From DCFW01 sp963790715 (GTDB lineage Bacteria > Bacteroidota > Bacteroidia > Bacteroidales > Bacteroidaceae), in the NCBI GenBank assembly GCA_963790715.1, contig CAWBPN010000011.1, positions 124,001 to 188,000 on the forward strand: a DNA stretch of 64,000 nucleotides, read 5' to 3'. Position numbers and translations under genes: made by a program. Positions 19,110 through 27,579 of this stretch are shown here, one piece after another. Position 1 is the stretch's first letter. Each line of letters begins with the position of its first letter. The notes beneath the pieces are model-generated. The model was not told the origin of the DNA, searched no databases, and was given only the letters and a program-made list of their open reading frames with translations.

Positions 19110-21137
19110 TTACCAAATGTTCACGCGTTTGTCTTTCGGCAAGTACAAAGGATCACCAGGCTGAATATTGAAAGCATCATACCATGCATCAATTTGTGGT
19201 AAAGCTCCATCAACACGCCATTTTGCTAATGAATGAGGATCAGATTTAGTTAATTCGCGAATTTCAGCATTGCGCATCTCGCCTGCCCACACACCTGCAA
19301 AAGCCAAGAAGAAACGTTGATCGGCAGTGAATCCGTCTTTAACACCTAACGGTGCGTCCTTGGTCGCATTCTTATATGCCTGGAATGATACATTCAAGCC
19401 TCCGTGATCGGCTATGTTTTCACCTAAAGTCAATTCGCCGTTTGCATGTAATCCGGGTAGTACTACTATCTTATCGAAGAAATCGGACATTACTTTCGTA
19501 CGGGCTTTGAACTTCTCTGCATCCGACGGTATCCACCAATTAACCATATTTCCATACTTGTCAAATTGACAACCTTCATCATCAAAACCGTGAGTCATTT
19601 CATGACCTATAACAGTACCTATAGCACCATAATTAAATGCATCATCGGCAGTCATATCAAAGAAAGGCGATTGTAGAATACCGGCAGGAAAACATATTTC
19701 ATTTGTATAAGGGTCATAATATGCATTTACTTCTTGAGGAGTCATTTGCCATTCATCACGGTCAACAGGCTTACCGGCCTTATTTGCTTCGTAGTCAGAT
19801 TCAAAAGCTGAATGACGTTTAAAGTTATCCCAATAACAATCTTTCTTTACAATAAATTTCGAATAATCACGCCATTTATTTGGATAACCGATCTTAATAT
19901 AATAAGATTTCAATTTATCCACAGCTTTAGCTTTTGTTGTATCGCTCATCCATTCTTGTGCCTGAATGCGTTCTGCTAATGCCTTTTGTAAATTATGAAC
20001 CAAATTCAGCATGCGTTCCTTTGCAACTGCAGGGAAATATTTCTCTACATACAATCTGCCTATTCCCTCCCCAAGCATCTCGTCAACGGCAGCTTGGGCA
20101 CGTTTCCAACGAGGCTGCATCTTCGGCGTACCGCTCAGTACTTTACCATAAAAAGCAAAGTTTTCTTTTTCAAACTTATCACTTAATTTGCCGGCAGCAG
20201 CATTCAATAAATGAAATTCCAAATAGTTTTTCTGCATTATCAACGGATAAGTGTTTATGATTTTTATACTGGTAGCTACAGGAATCGGCTCAGCCAGATT
20301 TACGTCTTTTACTTCTTTTACACCTAAATCTTCAAAATATGTTTTCCAGTCAAAAGGAGCTTTCTTTATAAGTTCAGCCATAGTCATCTTGTTGTAGTTT
20401 GCCTGCGGATCACGAAGCTGCACCTGCGAAAAAGACTTTTGGGCAATAGCTGTTTCTATCTTTAGAACATCTTGCATCTTCCGTTTGGCAATTGCCGGTT
20501 TATATCCGATCATTTCAAACATCTTTACGACATGACTACGGAATAACTTCATTATCTTCAGAGTGGCAGTATCAGTATCTACATAATAATCACGTTGTCC
20601 TAAGGATAATCCGCTCTGACCAAGTGTCACCAAATTCATTGAACTGTTTTTAGCATCGGCCATAACTCCGCTACCAAAATAGCAATCTACACCTATCCTT
20701 TGTAAATGAGCTAATTTAGCAGGCATTTCAGTAACATTTTTAATGCCGTAGATATAAGCTAAATCAGGTTTAATCGGAGCATATCCCATCTTGTTGCGGG
20801 TAACACTGTCCATGACAACCTCATAAACATCGGCTATTTTCTGGCCGATACTTCCTGTAGCTTGCTTATTTTTAACCTGTTCGTTGATTAATTTAACCAA
20901 GCGTTCGCGGTTATTATTGTCAATAACTTCAAACGCGCCGTAAGAAGGGTATTCAGGTGGAATAGGATTTAGTTTTTGCCAACCTCCGGTTGCAAATTGA
21001 TAAAAGTCTGTTCCGGGTTTAACCGAAGTATCAAGATTTTTTAAGTTGATACCTGCATTTTGCTGTGCCATCATACCCGATGATGCGGTACATACTAAAC
21101 AAAATGCTACAATTTTAATTGTCTTTTTCAATACCAT
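19110..21137 (-). CDS. M13-family zinc metallopeptidase (PepO/neprilysin-like), exported
   Basis: 675 aa. Signal peptide (VLKKTIKIVAFCLVCTASSGMMAQ), N-terminal M13 helical domain (30-420), then the catalytic domain with NAYYDPYTNEI, HEMTH in VIGHEMTHGFDDEG (about 512-516) and the third zinc ligand in GENIADHGG. These enzymes cut small peptides in the periplasm or at the surface. The gene follows the ABC permease stop by 24 bases on the same strand and may be the last gene of that operon, though no functional link is known. Confidence 0.93.
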   Translation of the reverse strand: MVLKKTIKIVAFCLVCTASSGMMAQQNAGINLKNLDTSVKPGTDFYQFATGGWQKLNPIPPEYPSYGAFEVIDNNNRERLVKLINEQVKNKQATGSIGQKIADVYEVVMDSVTRNKMGYAPIKPDLAYIYGIKNVTEMPAKLAHLQRIGVDCYFGSGVMADAKNSSMNLVTLGQSGLSLGQRDYYVDTDTATLKIMKLFRSHVVKMFEMIGYKPAIAKRKMQDVLKIETAIAQKSFSQVQLRDPQANYNKMTMAELIKKAPFDWKTYFEDLGVKEVKDVNLAEPIPVATSIKIINTYPLIMQKNYLEFHLLNAAAGKLSDKFEKENFAFYGKVLSGTPKMQPRWKRAQAAVDEMLGEGIGRLYVEKYFPAVAKERMLNLVHNLQKALAERIQAQEWMSDTTKAKAVDKLKSYYIKIGYPNKWRDYSKFIVKKDCYWDNFKRHSAFESDYEANKAGKPVDRDEWQMTPQEVNAYYDPYTNEICFPAGILQSPFFDMTADDAFNYGAIGTVIGHEMTHGFDDEGCQFDKYGNMVNWWIPSDAEKFKARTKVMSDFFDKIVVLPGLHANGELTLGENIADHGGLNVSFQAYKNATKDAPLGVKDGFTADQRFFLAFAGVWAGEMRNAEIRELTKSDPHSLAKWRVDGALPQIDAWYDAFNIQPGDPLYLPKDKRVNIW

Positions 21138-21161
21138 GTTTAATATATTTATTTATAGAAA

Positions 21162-22415
21162 CTATTTTAAACTGCGAATTATATCTTTTAATCCTGGCTT
21201 TGTTCCGGTATATAGTATCATTGTGCGGTAAATTTTTCCGGTTAGCCACATTACTACAATCAATGTAGCCACCAATAATATAAGCGAAACAATGATTTGC
21301 CACCAATCCACGCCGTATGCCAAACGCCCCATCATCACAATAGGCGAAGTAAACGGAATGAAAGACAATGTCACCGACAAAGCATCATTAGGATGCATAA
21401 TCGTATCGCTCATCATAACAACAAGTGCTATCAATAGCGGCAAGGCTACTATCATGGTTAATTGCTGTGTTTCTTCCTGATGATTAACTACTACTCCTAT
21501 CACAGCAAAAAGCGATGAATAAAGTAAATAACCGCCAATGAAAAGTGCCACAAAGCAAATTATTATTTTAGCCAAACCTATCTGCATAAGCGATTGTGCA
21601 ATTCCATGATTTAGAAATGTTGTGATACCTCCAGGCAAAGCATTGAAGCATGCCGAAAGCGAAAGAAGAGAACCGCCTAAAACGATCCATATTGCTATCT
21701 GGGTTAATCCCAACAAAGCAATACCGATAATCTTGCCCATCATAAAATTTACCGGCGAAACACTGGTGATGATTACTTCGGATATGCGATTAGTTTTTTC
21801 TTCAAGCACTCCTTGCATCACTTGCGACCCGAACAGAAAAATAAGCATGTAAATAAATAGACCGCCAATTAACGATACCATAAAACGCACAGTACTCATT
21901 TGTTCATCTTCACCGGGATTAAGCATCTTTATAGTGGATACATGGGACTCTTGCTTTACTTTCATCAACATCTGAGCAGGATTTTTCACTCCGCTGTTAA
22001 ACAGCAGTTTGCCCATCAAAGCCTGTTCGGAAACAGCCTCGATGCGGTTGGTCAATGACGACGACGGTTGGTCTTTATAATAATATTGTACAGCCAGACT
22101 GCCGTCGCTACGTGTATCGGCAATAATGATACCGTCGACCGAATCATTACCGACGTATGATTTATTTTGTGTCGGCGAAGAATTTTTCAACTCTTTAAGC
22201 CGCAAGCCGCTCTGCACCAATGCCGTATTTAGCCATCCGGTATTGTCGATTAATGCGATTTTATCAGTATCTTTATCGCTCTTATCTGCCAAATATCCCG
22301 GCAAAAATATCATTAATGAAAAGAATACCGGAATTAATATGGAAGTAATGATAAACGCTTTCGTGCGTACGCGGGTAATATATTCGCGTTTAATTATTGT
22401 CAATATTTGGTTCAT
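21162..22415 (-). CDS. ABC-2 type transporter permease (NatB-like)
   Basis: 417 aa with six membrane segments: one at about 20-40 (AFIITSILIPVFFSLMIFL), a large periplasmic loop (45-175), then five helices from 180 on. The VMQGVLEEKTNRISEVIITSVSP motif is the signature of NatB-type ABC-2 exporters. It overlaps the upstream ATPase gene by 4 bases (ATGA), so the two are translationally coupled. The substrate is unknown. Confidence 0.9.
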   Translation of the reverse strand: MNQILTIIKREYITRVRTKAFIITSILIPVFFSLMIFLPGYLADKSDKDTDKIALIDNTGWLNTALVQSGLRLKELKNSSPTQNKSYVGNDSVDGIIIADTRSDGSLAVQYYYKDQPSSSLTNRIEAVSEQALMGKLLFNSGVKNPAQMLMKVKQESHVSTIKMLNPGEDEQMSTVRFMVSLIGGLFIYMLIFLFGSQVMQGVLEEKTNRISEVIITSVSPVNFMMGKIIGIALLGLTQIAIWIVLGGSLLSLSACFNALPGGITTFLNHGIAQSLMQIGLAKIIICFVALFIGGYLLYSSLFAVIGVVVNHQEETQQLTMIVALPLLIALVVMMSDTIMHPNDALSVTLSFIPFTSPIVMMGRLAYGVDWWQIIVSLILLVATLIVVMWLTGKIYRTMILYTGTKPGLKDIIRSLK

Positions 22416-23332
22416 AACGTTTCGCTTTTTGAGGTTACCGATTCTATAAATAAGTCGTTCATCGACGGAAGTATTTCATTAAAAGATGTGAGGCGTATTT
22501 TGCCTACCAAGTCGGTTAGCACGCTATCTGCTTCATCAGCGTTGGCAAACTTCGCTCTGACGGTGTATCGGTCGCCGTCTTGAACTGTGGATACATTCAA
22601 CCCGACTTTAGATATACGTTCGGTGAGCAAGTCAACATTCTCACAGCAGCAAAACTCATAAATAGATTTACGATGTGATTGCTTTAATCCGTCAACCGTT
22701 CCGGAAAGCACCACTTGCCCTTTATCTATAAGTGCCACTTCTTTGCAAAAACGCTCAACAGAATTCATATCATGAGTGGATAATATAATGGTTGTGCCTT
22801 GTTTGTGCAGCTCAACTATCTCATGTTCCAAAGTCTCGGCATTCACAGGGTCAAGACCTGAGAACGGTTCATCAAGAATAAGAAATTGCGGACGATGAAT
22901 AACGGAAATGATGAACTGGACTTTCTGTTGCATACCTTTTGATAAAGAATCTATGCGTTTGTTTTCCCAATCGATCATCTTAAAGCGGTGAAACCACTCT
23001 TGCATTCGCTTATCGGCTTCACGTGAAGATAATCCACGCAACTTAGCCATAAAGATAATCATCTCCCCTACTTTCATTTTTTTATAGAGACCTCGTTCCT
23101 CAGGCATATAACCAATATTGGAAATACCTACTTTTTCAAGAGGTTTGTCATCAACCGTAACCGTGCCTCCGTCAACTTCATATATACGCGTAAGTATACG
23201 TATAAAGGTCGTTTTTCCTGCTCCGTTAGGACCGAGCAAACCAAAAATAGAATTGGTGGGTATTGTTATGTCAACTCCGTTAAGGGCGGTAACTGCACCA
23301 AATCTTTTCACAATGTCTTTTGCAACAATCAT
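22412..23332 (-). CDS. ABC transporter ATP-binding protein (NatA-like)
   Basis: 306 aa. Walker A GPNGAGKTT (about 34-42), signature LSKGMQQK, Walker B FLILDEPFSG and the switch His in LSTHDM. The C-terminal DUF4162-like part (about 225-300) is common in NatA and DrrA type ATPases. It pairs with the next gene (4-base overlap). Confidence 0.93.
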   Translation of the reverse strand: MIVAKDIVKRFGAVTALNGVDITIPTNSIFGLLGPNGAGKTTFIRILTRIYEVDGGTVTVDDKPLEKVGISNIGYMPEERGLYKKMKVGEMIIFMAKLRGLSSREADKRMQEWFHRFKMIDWENKRIDSLSKGMQQKVQFIISVIHRPQFLILDEPFSGLDPVNAETLEHEIVELHKQGTTIILSTHDMNSVERFCKEVALIDKGQVVLSGTVDGLKQSHRKSIYEFCCCENVDLLTERISKVGLNVSTVQDGDRYTVRAKFANADEADSVLTDLVGKIRLTSFNEILPSMNDLFIESVTSKSETL

Positions 23333-23370
23333 TTGTAGATAATTTATGGTTTATATTTTTCAAAATTACA

Positions 23371-23751
23371 TCATTTATTCTTCTTGTTCATTTTTTCAAC
23401 AAACTTATCATACATTTCCATAATCCTTTCCTTTGGAATATTCAATGAATATATTTGTTGAAAAAAGTCATTCACATCATTCTTCAAGAATGAATCTTTA
23501 CGCATCTGCTTGATAATTTTTATGGCTCCTCGCGATACAAAGTAACCTATACCTCTTTTATTAAATATGATATTCTGCTGTTGCAACATATCATACGACC
23601 TCATTACCGTGTTCGGATTCACCTCAAGCATTGCTGCATATTCACGTACAGATGTAATACGTTCGTTTTCGGCATAATTGCCGGAAAGTATTTCATTGCA
23701 TATCTCATCTGATATCTGTAAATATATTGCTTTTGAATCCTTAAAAATCAT
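23371..23751 (-). CDS. GntR-family regulator, YtrA subfamily
   Basis: 126 aa. Winged helix-turn-helix (10-75; YLQISDEICNEILSGNYAENERI...SVREYAAMLEVNPNTVMRSYDML) with only a short C-terminal dimer helix region, the YtrA layout. Such proteins repress their own ABC operons. Here the gene sits third, between two ABC pairs, and a dyad operator candidate lies over the operon promoter at 25263-25286. Confidence 0.9.
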   Translation of the reverse strand: MIFKDSKAIYLQISDEICNEILSGNYAENERITSVREYAAMLEVNPNTVMRSYDMLQQQNIIFNKRGIGYFVSRGAIKIIKQMRKDSFLKNDVNDFFQQIYSLNIPKERIMEMYDKFVEKMNKKNK

Positions 23752-23766
23752 AGCTGTTCCTTTCTA

Positions 23767-24531
23767 TCATCTATTCGTTACATCCAATTTCTTAAAACAA
23801 ATATAGGATAACGCCCAGCCGGCAATTGTTAAAAATCCTGATACACCGACAAATGACATCGTCTTGTTTATTGGAATATCTAATTTTATGACTGGCAAAC
23901 TATAAACTGATACCAACATATATCCTAGTATTCCCAACAATAATACGGAAATTAATACTATTAGTAATAACTTCGCCGGAGATTTTGGAGAGAAATACGC
24001 TGATAACATACACAACGATTGCACAAACAAACTAGATACCAAGAAAAGCCACAGAGAATGAGTAAATCCTGAGACACCCGGAAATGCTACAGGTATTTGT
24101 GGGAAAAAATATCTAAGAACTATTATATGCAATCCGCAAACAGCAAAAAATATAATAAAAAATACTAATAATGAAATAGGTGTACAAACTATCCATCTTG
24201 AAAGCCACTTTTCAAAAGTAGTAGCAGGAGTAGTCAGTGCCAATATTCGCCCACTTGTCTTGCCCATGTCTTTCACTGTAAATATAGCAGAAACACTTAT
24301 TATACCCATCATAAAGCCACTTGCCAAACCTGACACGAAATCGTAATCATAAAAAAAGCCAAGTAATCCATGTACATTATGATAAACCGAAAAACAATAT
24401 ACTATATCAAATATAATAAATACTGCAAACGTTCCAAGAGAAGCCCCTAAATACGGTTTCCTATTTTCTATAAATAAGTTACAAAATACCCTATTAAATC
24501 GTGATAAACTAAATATTTTATTTGTGTTCAT
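23767..24531 (-). CDS. ABC-2 type membrane subunit, uncharacterised
   Basis: 254 aa with about six membrane segments (for example AVFIIFDIVYCFSVY, GFMMGIISVSAIF, LLVFFIIFFAVCGLHIIV, LLLIVLISVLLLGILGYML). It resembles permeases paired with YtrA-regulated ATPases. Its start overlaps the upstream ATPase stop by 4 bases. Substrate unknown. Confidence 0.8.
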   Translation of the reverse strand: MNTNKIFSLSRFNRVFCNLFIENRKPYLGASLGTFAVFIIFDIVYCFSVYHNVHGLLGFFYDYDFVSGLASGFMMGIISVSAIFTVKDMGKTSGRILALTTPATTFEKWLSRWIVCTPISLLVFFIIFFAVCGLHIIVLRYFFPQIPVAFPGVSGFTHSLWLFLVSSLFVQSLCMLSAYFSPKSPAKLLLIVLISVLLLGILGYMLVSVYSLPVIKLDIPINKTMSFVGVSGFLTIAGWALSYICFKKLDVTNR

Positions 24532-25247
24532 ATTCTGTTCCTCCCAGTTTCATTTTGAGCCAAAGTATCATTAAACAGTTGCTCCAAATCAATTTTTGAA
24601 TCATCTTCATTAATAGCTCTGTTGAGCAACACTTTGCTGTCATTGATTATAACTATATGGTCAAGCATTGTACCTATATCGCGAACTTGATGTGTGGAAA
24701 TAAGTATCATCTTCTCTTCCGTCATTCCCAAGGCAATAAACTTGCGAAACAGACTTTTACTCGGTATATCCAAACCGTTTGTAGGTTCATCCATCAACAG
24801 AACTGAAGTGTTTGTTGCCAAAGCGAAGCTCATATATACCTTTTTCTTTTGCCCCATTGACAAATGCTTAAGGTTCATATCCTGCTCCATTTCAAACAAT
24901 TGCAGATATTTATTCATATCATCCCAACTGAAACGCGGATAAAAAACGCTATACATTTTAATGTAATTCTTTAATGAAATTTCCGGCAATTCAAATTCTT
25001 CGGGAATCAAGAAAATTTCCTGTTGAGTTACGGGCAATCTGCGACGTACGTTTATTCCGTTTAACTCAACGCTTCCCGTCTTAGGAGTTAGCAATCCCGA
25101 CATCAAATATAACATTGTGGATTTGCCTGCACCATTTACACCAAGCAAACCATATATATGTCCTTTATCCAACGATAAAGAAAAATCATCAAAAACCGCT
25201 TTCTTCTTACGGTTATAAGCAAACGAAACTTGTTTAATATCAACCAT
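24528..25247 (-). CDS. ABC transporter ATP-binding protein (YtrB-like)
   Basis: 239 aa. Walker A GVNGAGKST (about 37-45), signature HLSMGQKKKVYMS, Walker B VLLMDEPTNGLD and STHQ switch. First gene of the operon; the promoter and operator lie 16-48 bases upstream. Its partner is the membrane protein that follows. Confidence 0.93.
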   Translation of the reverse strand: MVDIKQVSFAYNRKKKAVFDDFSLSLDKGHIYGLLGVNGAGKSTMLYLMSGLLTPKTGSVELNGINVRRRLPVTQQEIFLIPEEFELPEISLKNYIKMYSVFYPRFSWDDMNKYLQLFEMEQDMNLKHLSMGQKKKVYMSFALATNTSVLLMDEPTNGLDIPSKSLFRKFIALGMTEEKMILISTHQVRDIGTMLDHIVIINDSKVLLNRAINEDDSKIDLEQLFNDTLAQNETGRNRI

Positions 25248-25262
25248 ATAAATATGTCTTTT

Positions 25263-25295
25263 AGTGTCTTAGTATATTAGTACACTGCAAACATA
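25263..25295 (-). promoter_or_regulatory. Promoter with overlapping dyad operator for the GntR/ABC operon
   Basis: On the minus strand TATGTTTG (25288-25295) fits TANNTTTG and puts the start of transcription near 25281. A 24-bp imperfect dyad, AGTGT-N14-ACACT with a central TATA (25263-25286), covers that start. YtrA-type repressors bind such dyads, so autorepression by the operon's own GntR protein is likely. Confidence 0.6.
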
Positions 25296-25433
25296 ATACA
25301 TTTAATATTACATCGTTACGTTTCCATATAATATTTAATATCAATTAAGCATCAACTATAATACATATTTAGGCTTAACAGGCAATATTTAACTTGTTTA
25401 TTCCACCATATTTACAATAAAAAGAATAATCTA

Positions 25434-25589
25434 TTAATCTTTCAGATTACCTGTATTAACAGGGTTTTCCGGCTGAACGCCTGAGACCTGCCATCCTTCA
25501 GGAAGATACATTTGGCAATAATGAATCACGCCACCACGATATGCAAATTGACATGCTAATAAATAGCACCTGAAATTTACCGGGAATAC
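25434..25589 (-). pseudogene. Remnant of a protein gene (C-terminal tail only)
   Basis: A 51-codon minus-strand frame without an ATG near its start encodes a protein-like tail (CYLLACQFAYRGGVIHYCQM, then LPEGWQVSG and a TAA at 25434-25436). The composition is that of real protein, unlike the surrounding DNA, and the frame is closed upstream by a stop at 25590-25592. I do not recognise the family. It is probably what remains of a deleted gene. Confidence 0.5.
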
Positions 25590-25792
25590 TTATTTAATAC
25601 ACTATGTATATCGTCAAACACCAGCATATTAATCGTATTTTTTCAGCAAAACACGCTGAAGACTTTTGCAAATTCCAGTGGATGAATGGTTGTTTTTGTG
25701 TGGAGATATAGTCGGTAATCCTGAATACCCATTAACAAACAACATATATCATTTAATAGGTATTATAAAATAATAAACACGGAATAATATAT

Positions 25793-25826
25793 AAAAGGCC
25801 GCAAATACTAAGAATTGCGGTCTTTT
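25793..25826 (-). terminator. Terminator at the end of the PUL 2 operon
   Basis: 12-bp inverted repeat AAAAGGCCGCAA/TTGCGGTCTTTT (one G-T pair) just after the last PUL 2 gene, with a T-run on the minus strand. Confidence 0.85.
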
Positions 25827-25830
25827 AAAT

Positions 25831-27579
25831 TCATTGATAGCTAATTACCGTTTTGCCATTTGCAATTATTTTATTGTGAACACGGCTCAACTTGGTGCCT
25901 GAAGGCAACTCAACTATCACTCGCGCTGCATCTGCCGGAACGGTAACGGAGACTTCCGTTTTCACGCTTTTAAATACATACTTTTTGGAAACAATGTCAA
26001 ATAAATCACAATTGGGACGCGAAGCATGATAAATGATACTTTTGCTTGTCTTATAAGGATTGTAATAAAGATATTCCGGATAAACCCTCGGCATATAAAA
26101 ATCAGTAGCGTTGCAGTTCAAACGCAATATTCCTCTGACGTTTGTCGTGCTGATAATTGCACCTAATATGCCTATCGGCGAAGAACTGTAGAGGCTGAAC
26201 ATTGTTGAACGCGGATTACCGTCAATCCAACGCGGTCCGTCACCCATAGCCACCGGACTGACGCCCTTCAATGAATGTTTGCCATACCAATCCACCCGAC
26301 GTAGTCCTTCATAAGATACATTATCGTGAGTGATGTTACGCATATCGGGATTCCATTGATGCTGTGCATCAATCTGCATGGGATAAAACAAACGGCAGGC
26401 ACTCGCGTCATTCAGTATCCATTTGCCTATGGCACGTGCGTACTGTGGTTGGTATTTCACCATAGGAATAAAAGGCCATGCCGGTTTGATACTATTCATA
26501 AGAAAAGCATATCCGCCTCCGTCAGTCAAACTGCCTTGCAAACCGCTTACATCGTATTTGCCCCACTTGCCTACAATTATACCCCAGCCTGTGCGTCCGG
26601 TTTTGCTTTTGCAACCGTCAAACACCCAATCCAACATTTTATGAATATCATAATGTGCACCTTCAGTGGCATTGAGATAAGCTGCCGTATATACGCCTAA
26701 AGGTAACAATATCTCATAAAAACGACTTTCTTTTTGACTTTGCAAGACATTCAGCGCACTCTCGCAATGAATCAAATAGCGTTTATCGCCAAATTTTTTA
26801 TATGCGCACAACAACACATAGGCATGTCCGCCGGCAGCATCCTGCTGATAAGGTATATTGTTTACAATACCTTTCATCTTGCTATAATCAAAAGACGAAT
26901 AATCATAATTGCCGTTCAATACGGAATCAGCCTTGACAAACTGCTCGGCAATGATTTTTTGTATTGAATCGGCCCTCGATACATGTGGAAAAACGTTGCA
27001 TACGGCATAATAAAGTGCATTCGGCAGTATGTTGTACCACCAATCACGTCCGTAACCGCCTCCCAAATTAGCTACATTTGAATAAGTATTATTCATCATA
27101 ATATTCCAACCGGCAGCTGAATTAAAATAGCTCTGTAGCATTTCAACGTAATTGTATCCATCCTGATTAGTCTTATTAATGCCAACCAATCCTGCGCCCA
27201 GCACTGCTGCCATTGTGTTTACGCTCTCATGGAATTCATCATTGTGTTTAGGGCCTTGGCGTATATCACCTATCGCCGTATATAACCCGAAGGCCTGTTG
27301 ATTCATATTTCTACGATGATTATCCAACCAAATGAGCGGTCCTACGAAGTCATTCCTATGCCAGTCAAAGACATAACGGTCATAAGCTATAGCTTTTGCT
27401 TTCCAGTCAAGCATCTTGTATGTTGATGGCATATCGGGCATAAGATCAACCCTTGAGATGCTCACCTGCTTTATGGGAATACCTAACTTCTGCGATAATA
27501 CGTTTAAAGGGCATGTCAAAAATGACACACCCAATAAACATGATACAATATAATCTCTATTTTTAAAAAGCCTCTTCAT
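25831..27579 (-). CDS. Unrecognised secreted PUL 2 protein, probably a helical-barrel enzyme
   Basis: 582 aa with signal peptide (YIVSCLLGVSFLTCPLNVLSQ, cut near residue 30). The middle (about 120-400) is made of repeated helix pairs rich in Trp, Tyr and Gly (GGGYGRDWWYNILPNALYYA, QDAAGGHAYVLLCAY, LPLGVYTAAYLNATEGAHYD, TGWGIIVGKWGKYDVSG), as in alpha/alpha-barrel glycosidases and lyases. The end (about 520-582) looks like a small beta-sandwich (VTVPADAARVIVELPSG). Conserved-looking acidic and His residues are present but no known family motif is recognised. The ATG overlaps the SusD stop by one base, so it is part of the operon and likely acts on the same glycan, in the periplasm or at the surface. 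Confidence 0.8.
   Translation of the reverse strand: MKRLFKNRDYIVSCLLGVSFLTCPLNVLSQKLGIPIKQVSISRVDLMPDMPSTYKMLDWKAKAIAYDRYVFDWHRNDFVGPLIWLDNHRRNMNQQAFGLYTAIGDIRQGPKHNDEFHESVNTMAAVLGAGLVGINKTNQDGYNYVEMLQSYFNSAAGWNIMMNNTYSNVANLGGGYGRDWWYNILPNALYYAVCNVFPHVSRADSIQKIIAEQFVKADSVLNGNYDYSSFDYSKMKGIVNNIPYQQDAAGGHAYVLLCAYKKFGDKRYLIHCESALNVLQSQKESRFYEILLPLGVYTAAYLNATEGAHYDIHKMLDWVFDGCKSKTGRTGWGIIVGKWGKYDVSGLQGSLTDGGGYAFLMNSIKPAWPFIPMVKYQPQYARAIGKWILNDASACRLFYPMQIDAQHQWNPDMRNITHDNVSYEGLRRVDWYGKHSLKGVSPVAMGDGPRWIDGNPRSTMFSLYSSSPIGILGAIISTTNVRGILRLNCNATDFYMPRVYPEYLYYNPYKTSKSIIYHASRPNCDLFDIVSKKYVFKSVKTEVSVTVPADAARVIVELPSGTKLSRVHNKIIANGKTVISYQ

Larger units (their letters stand above)
25287..25830. other. 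Intergenic region between the ABC operon and PUL 2
   Basis: About 540 bases with the ABC operon promoter at one end and the PUL 2 terminator at the other. Between them the only recognisable content is a gene remnant (25434-25589). The rest is AT-rich with no clear gene or RNA. Confidence 0.5.
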
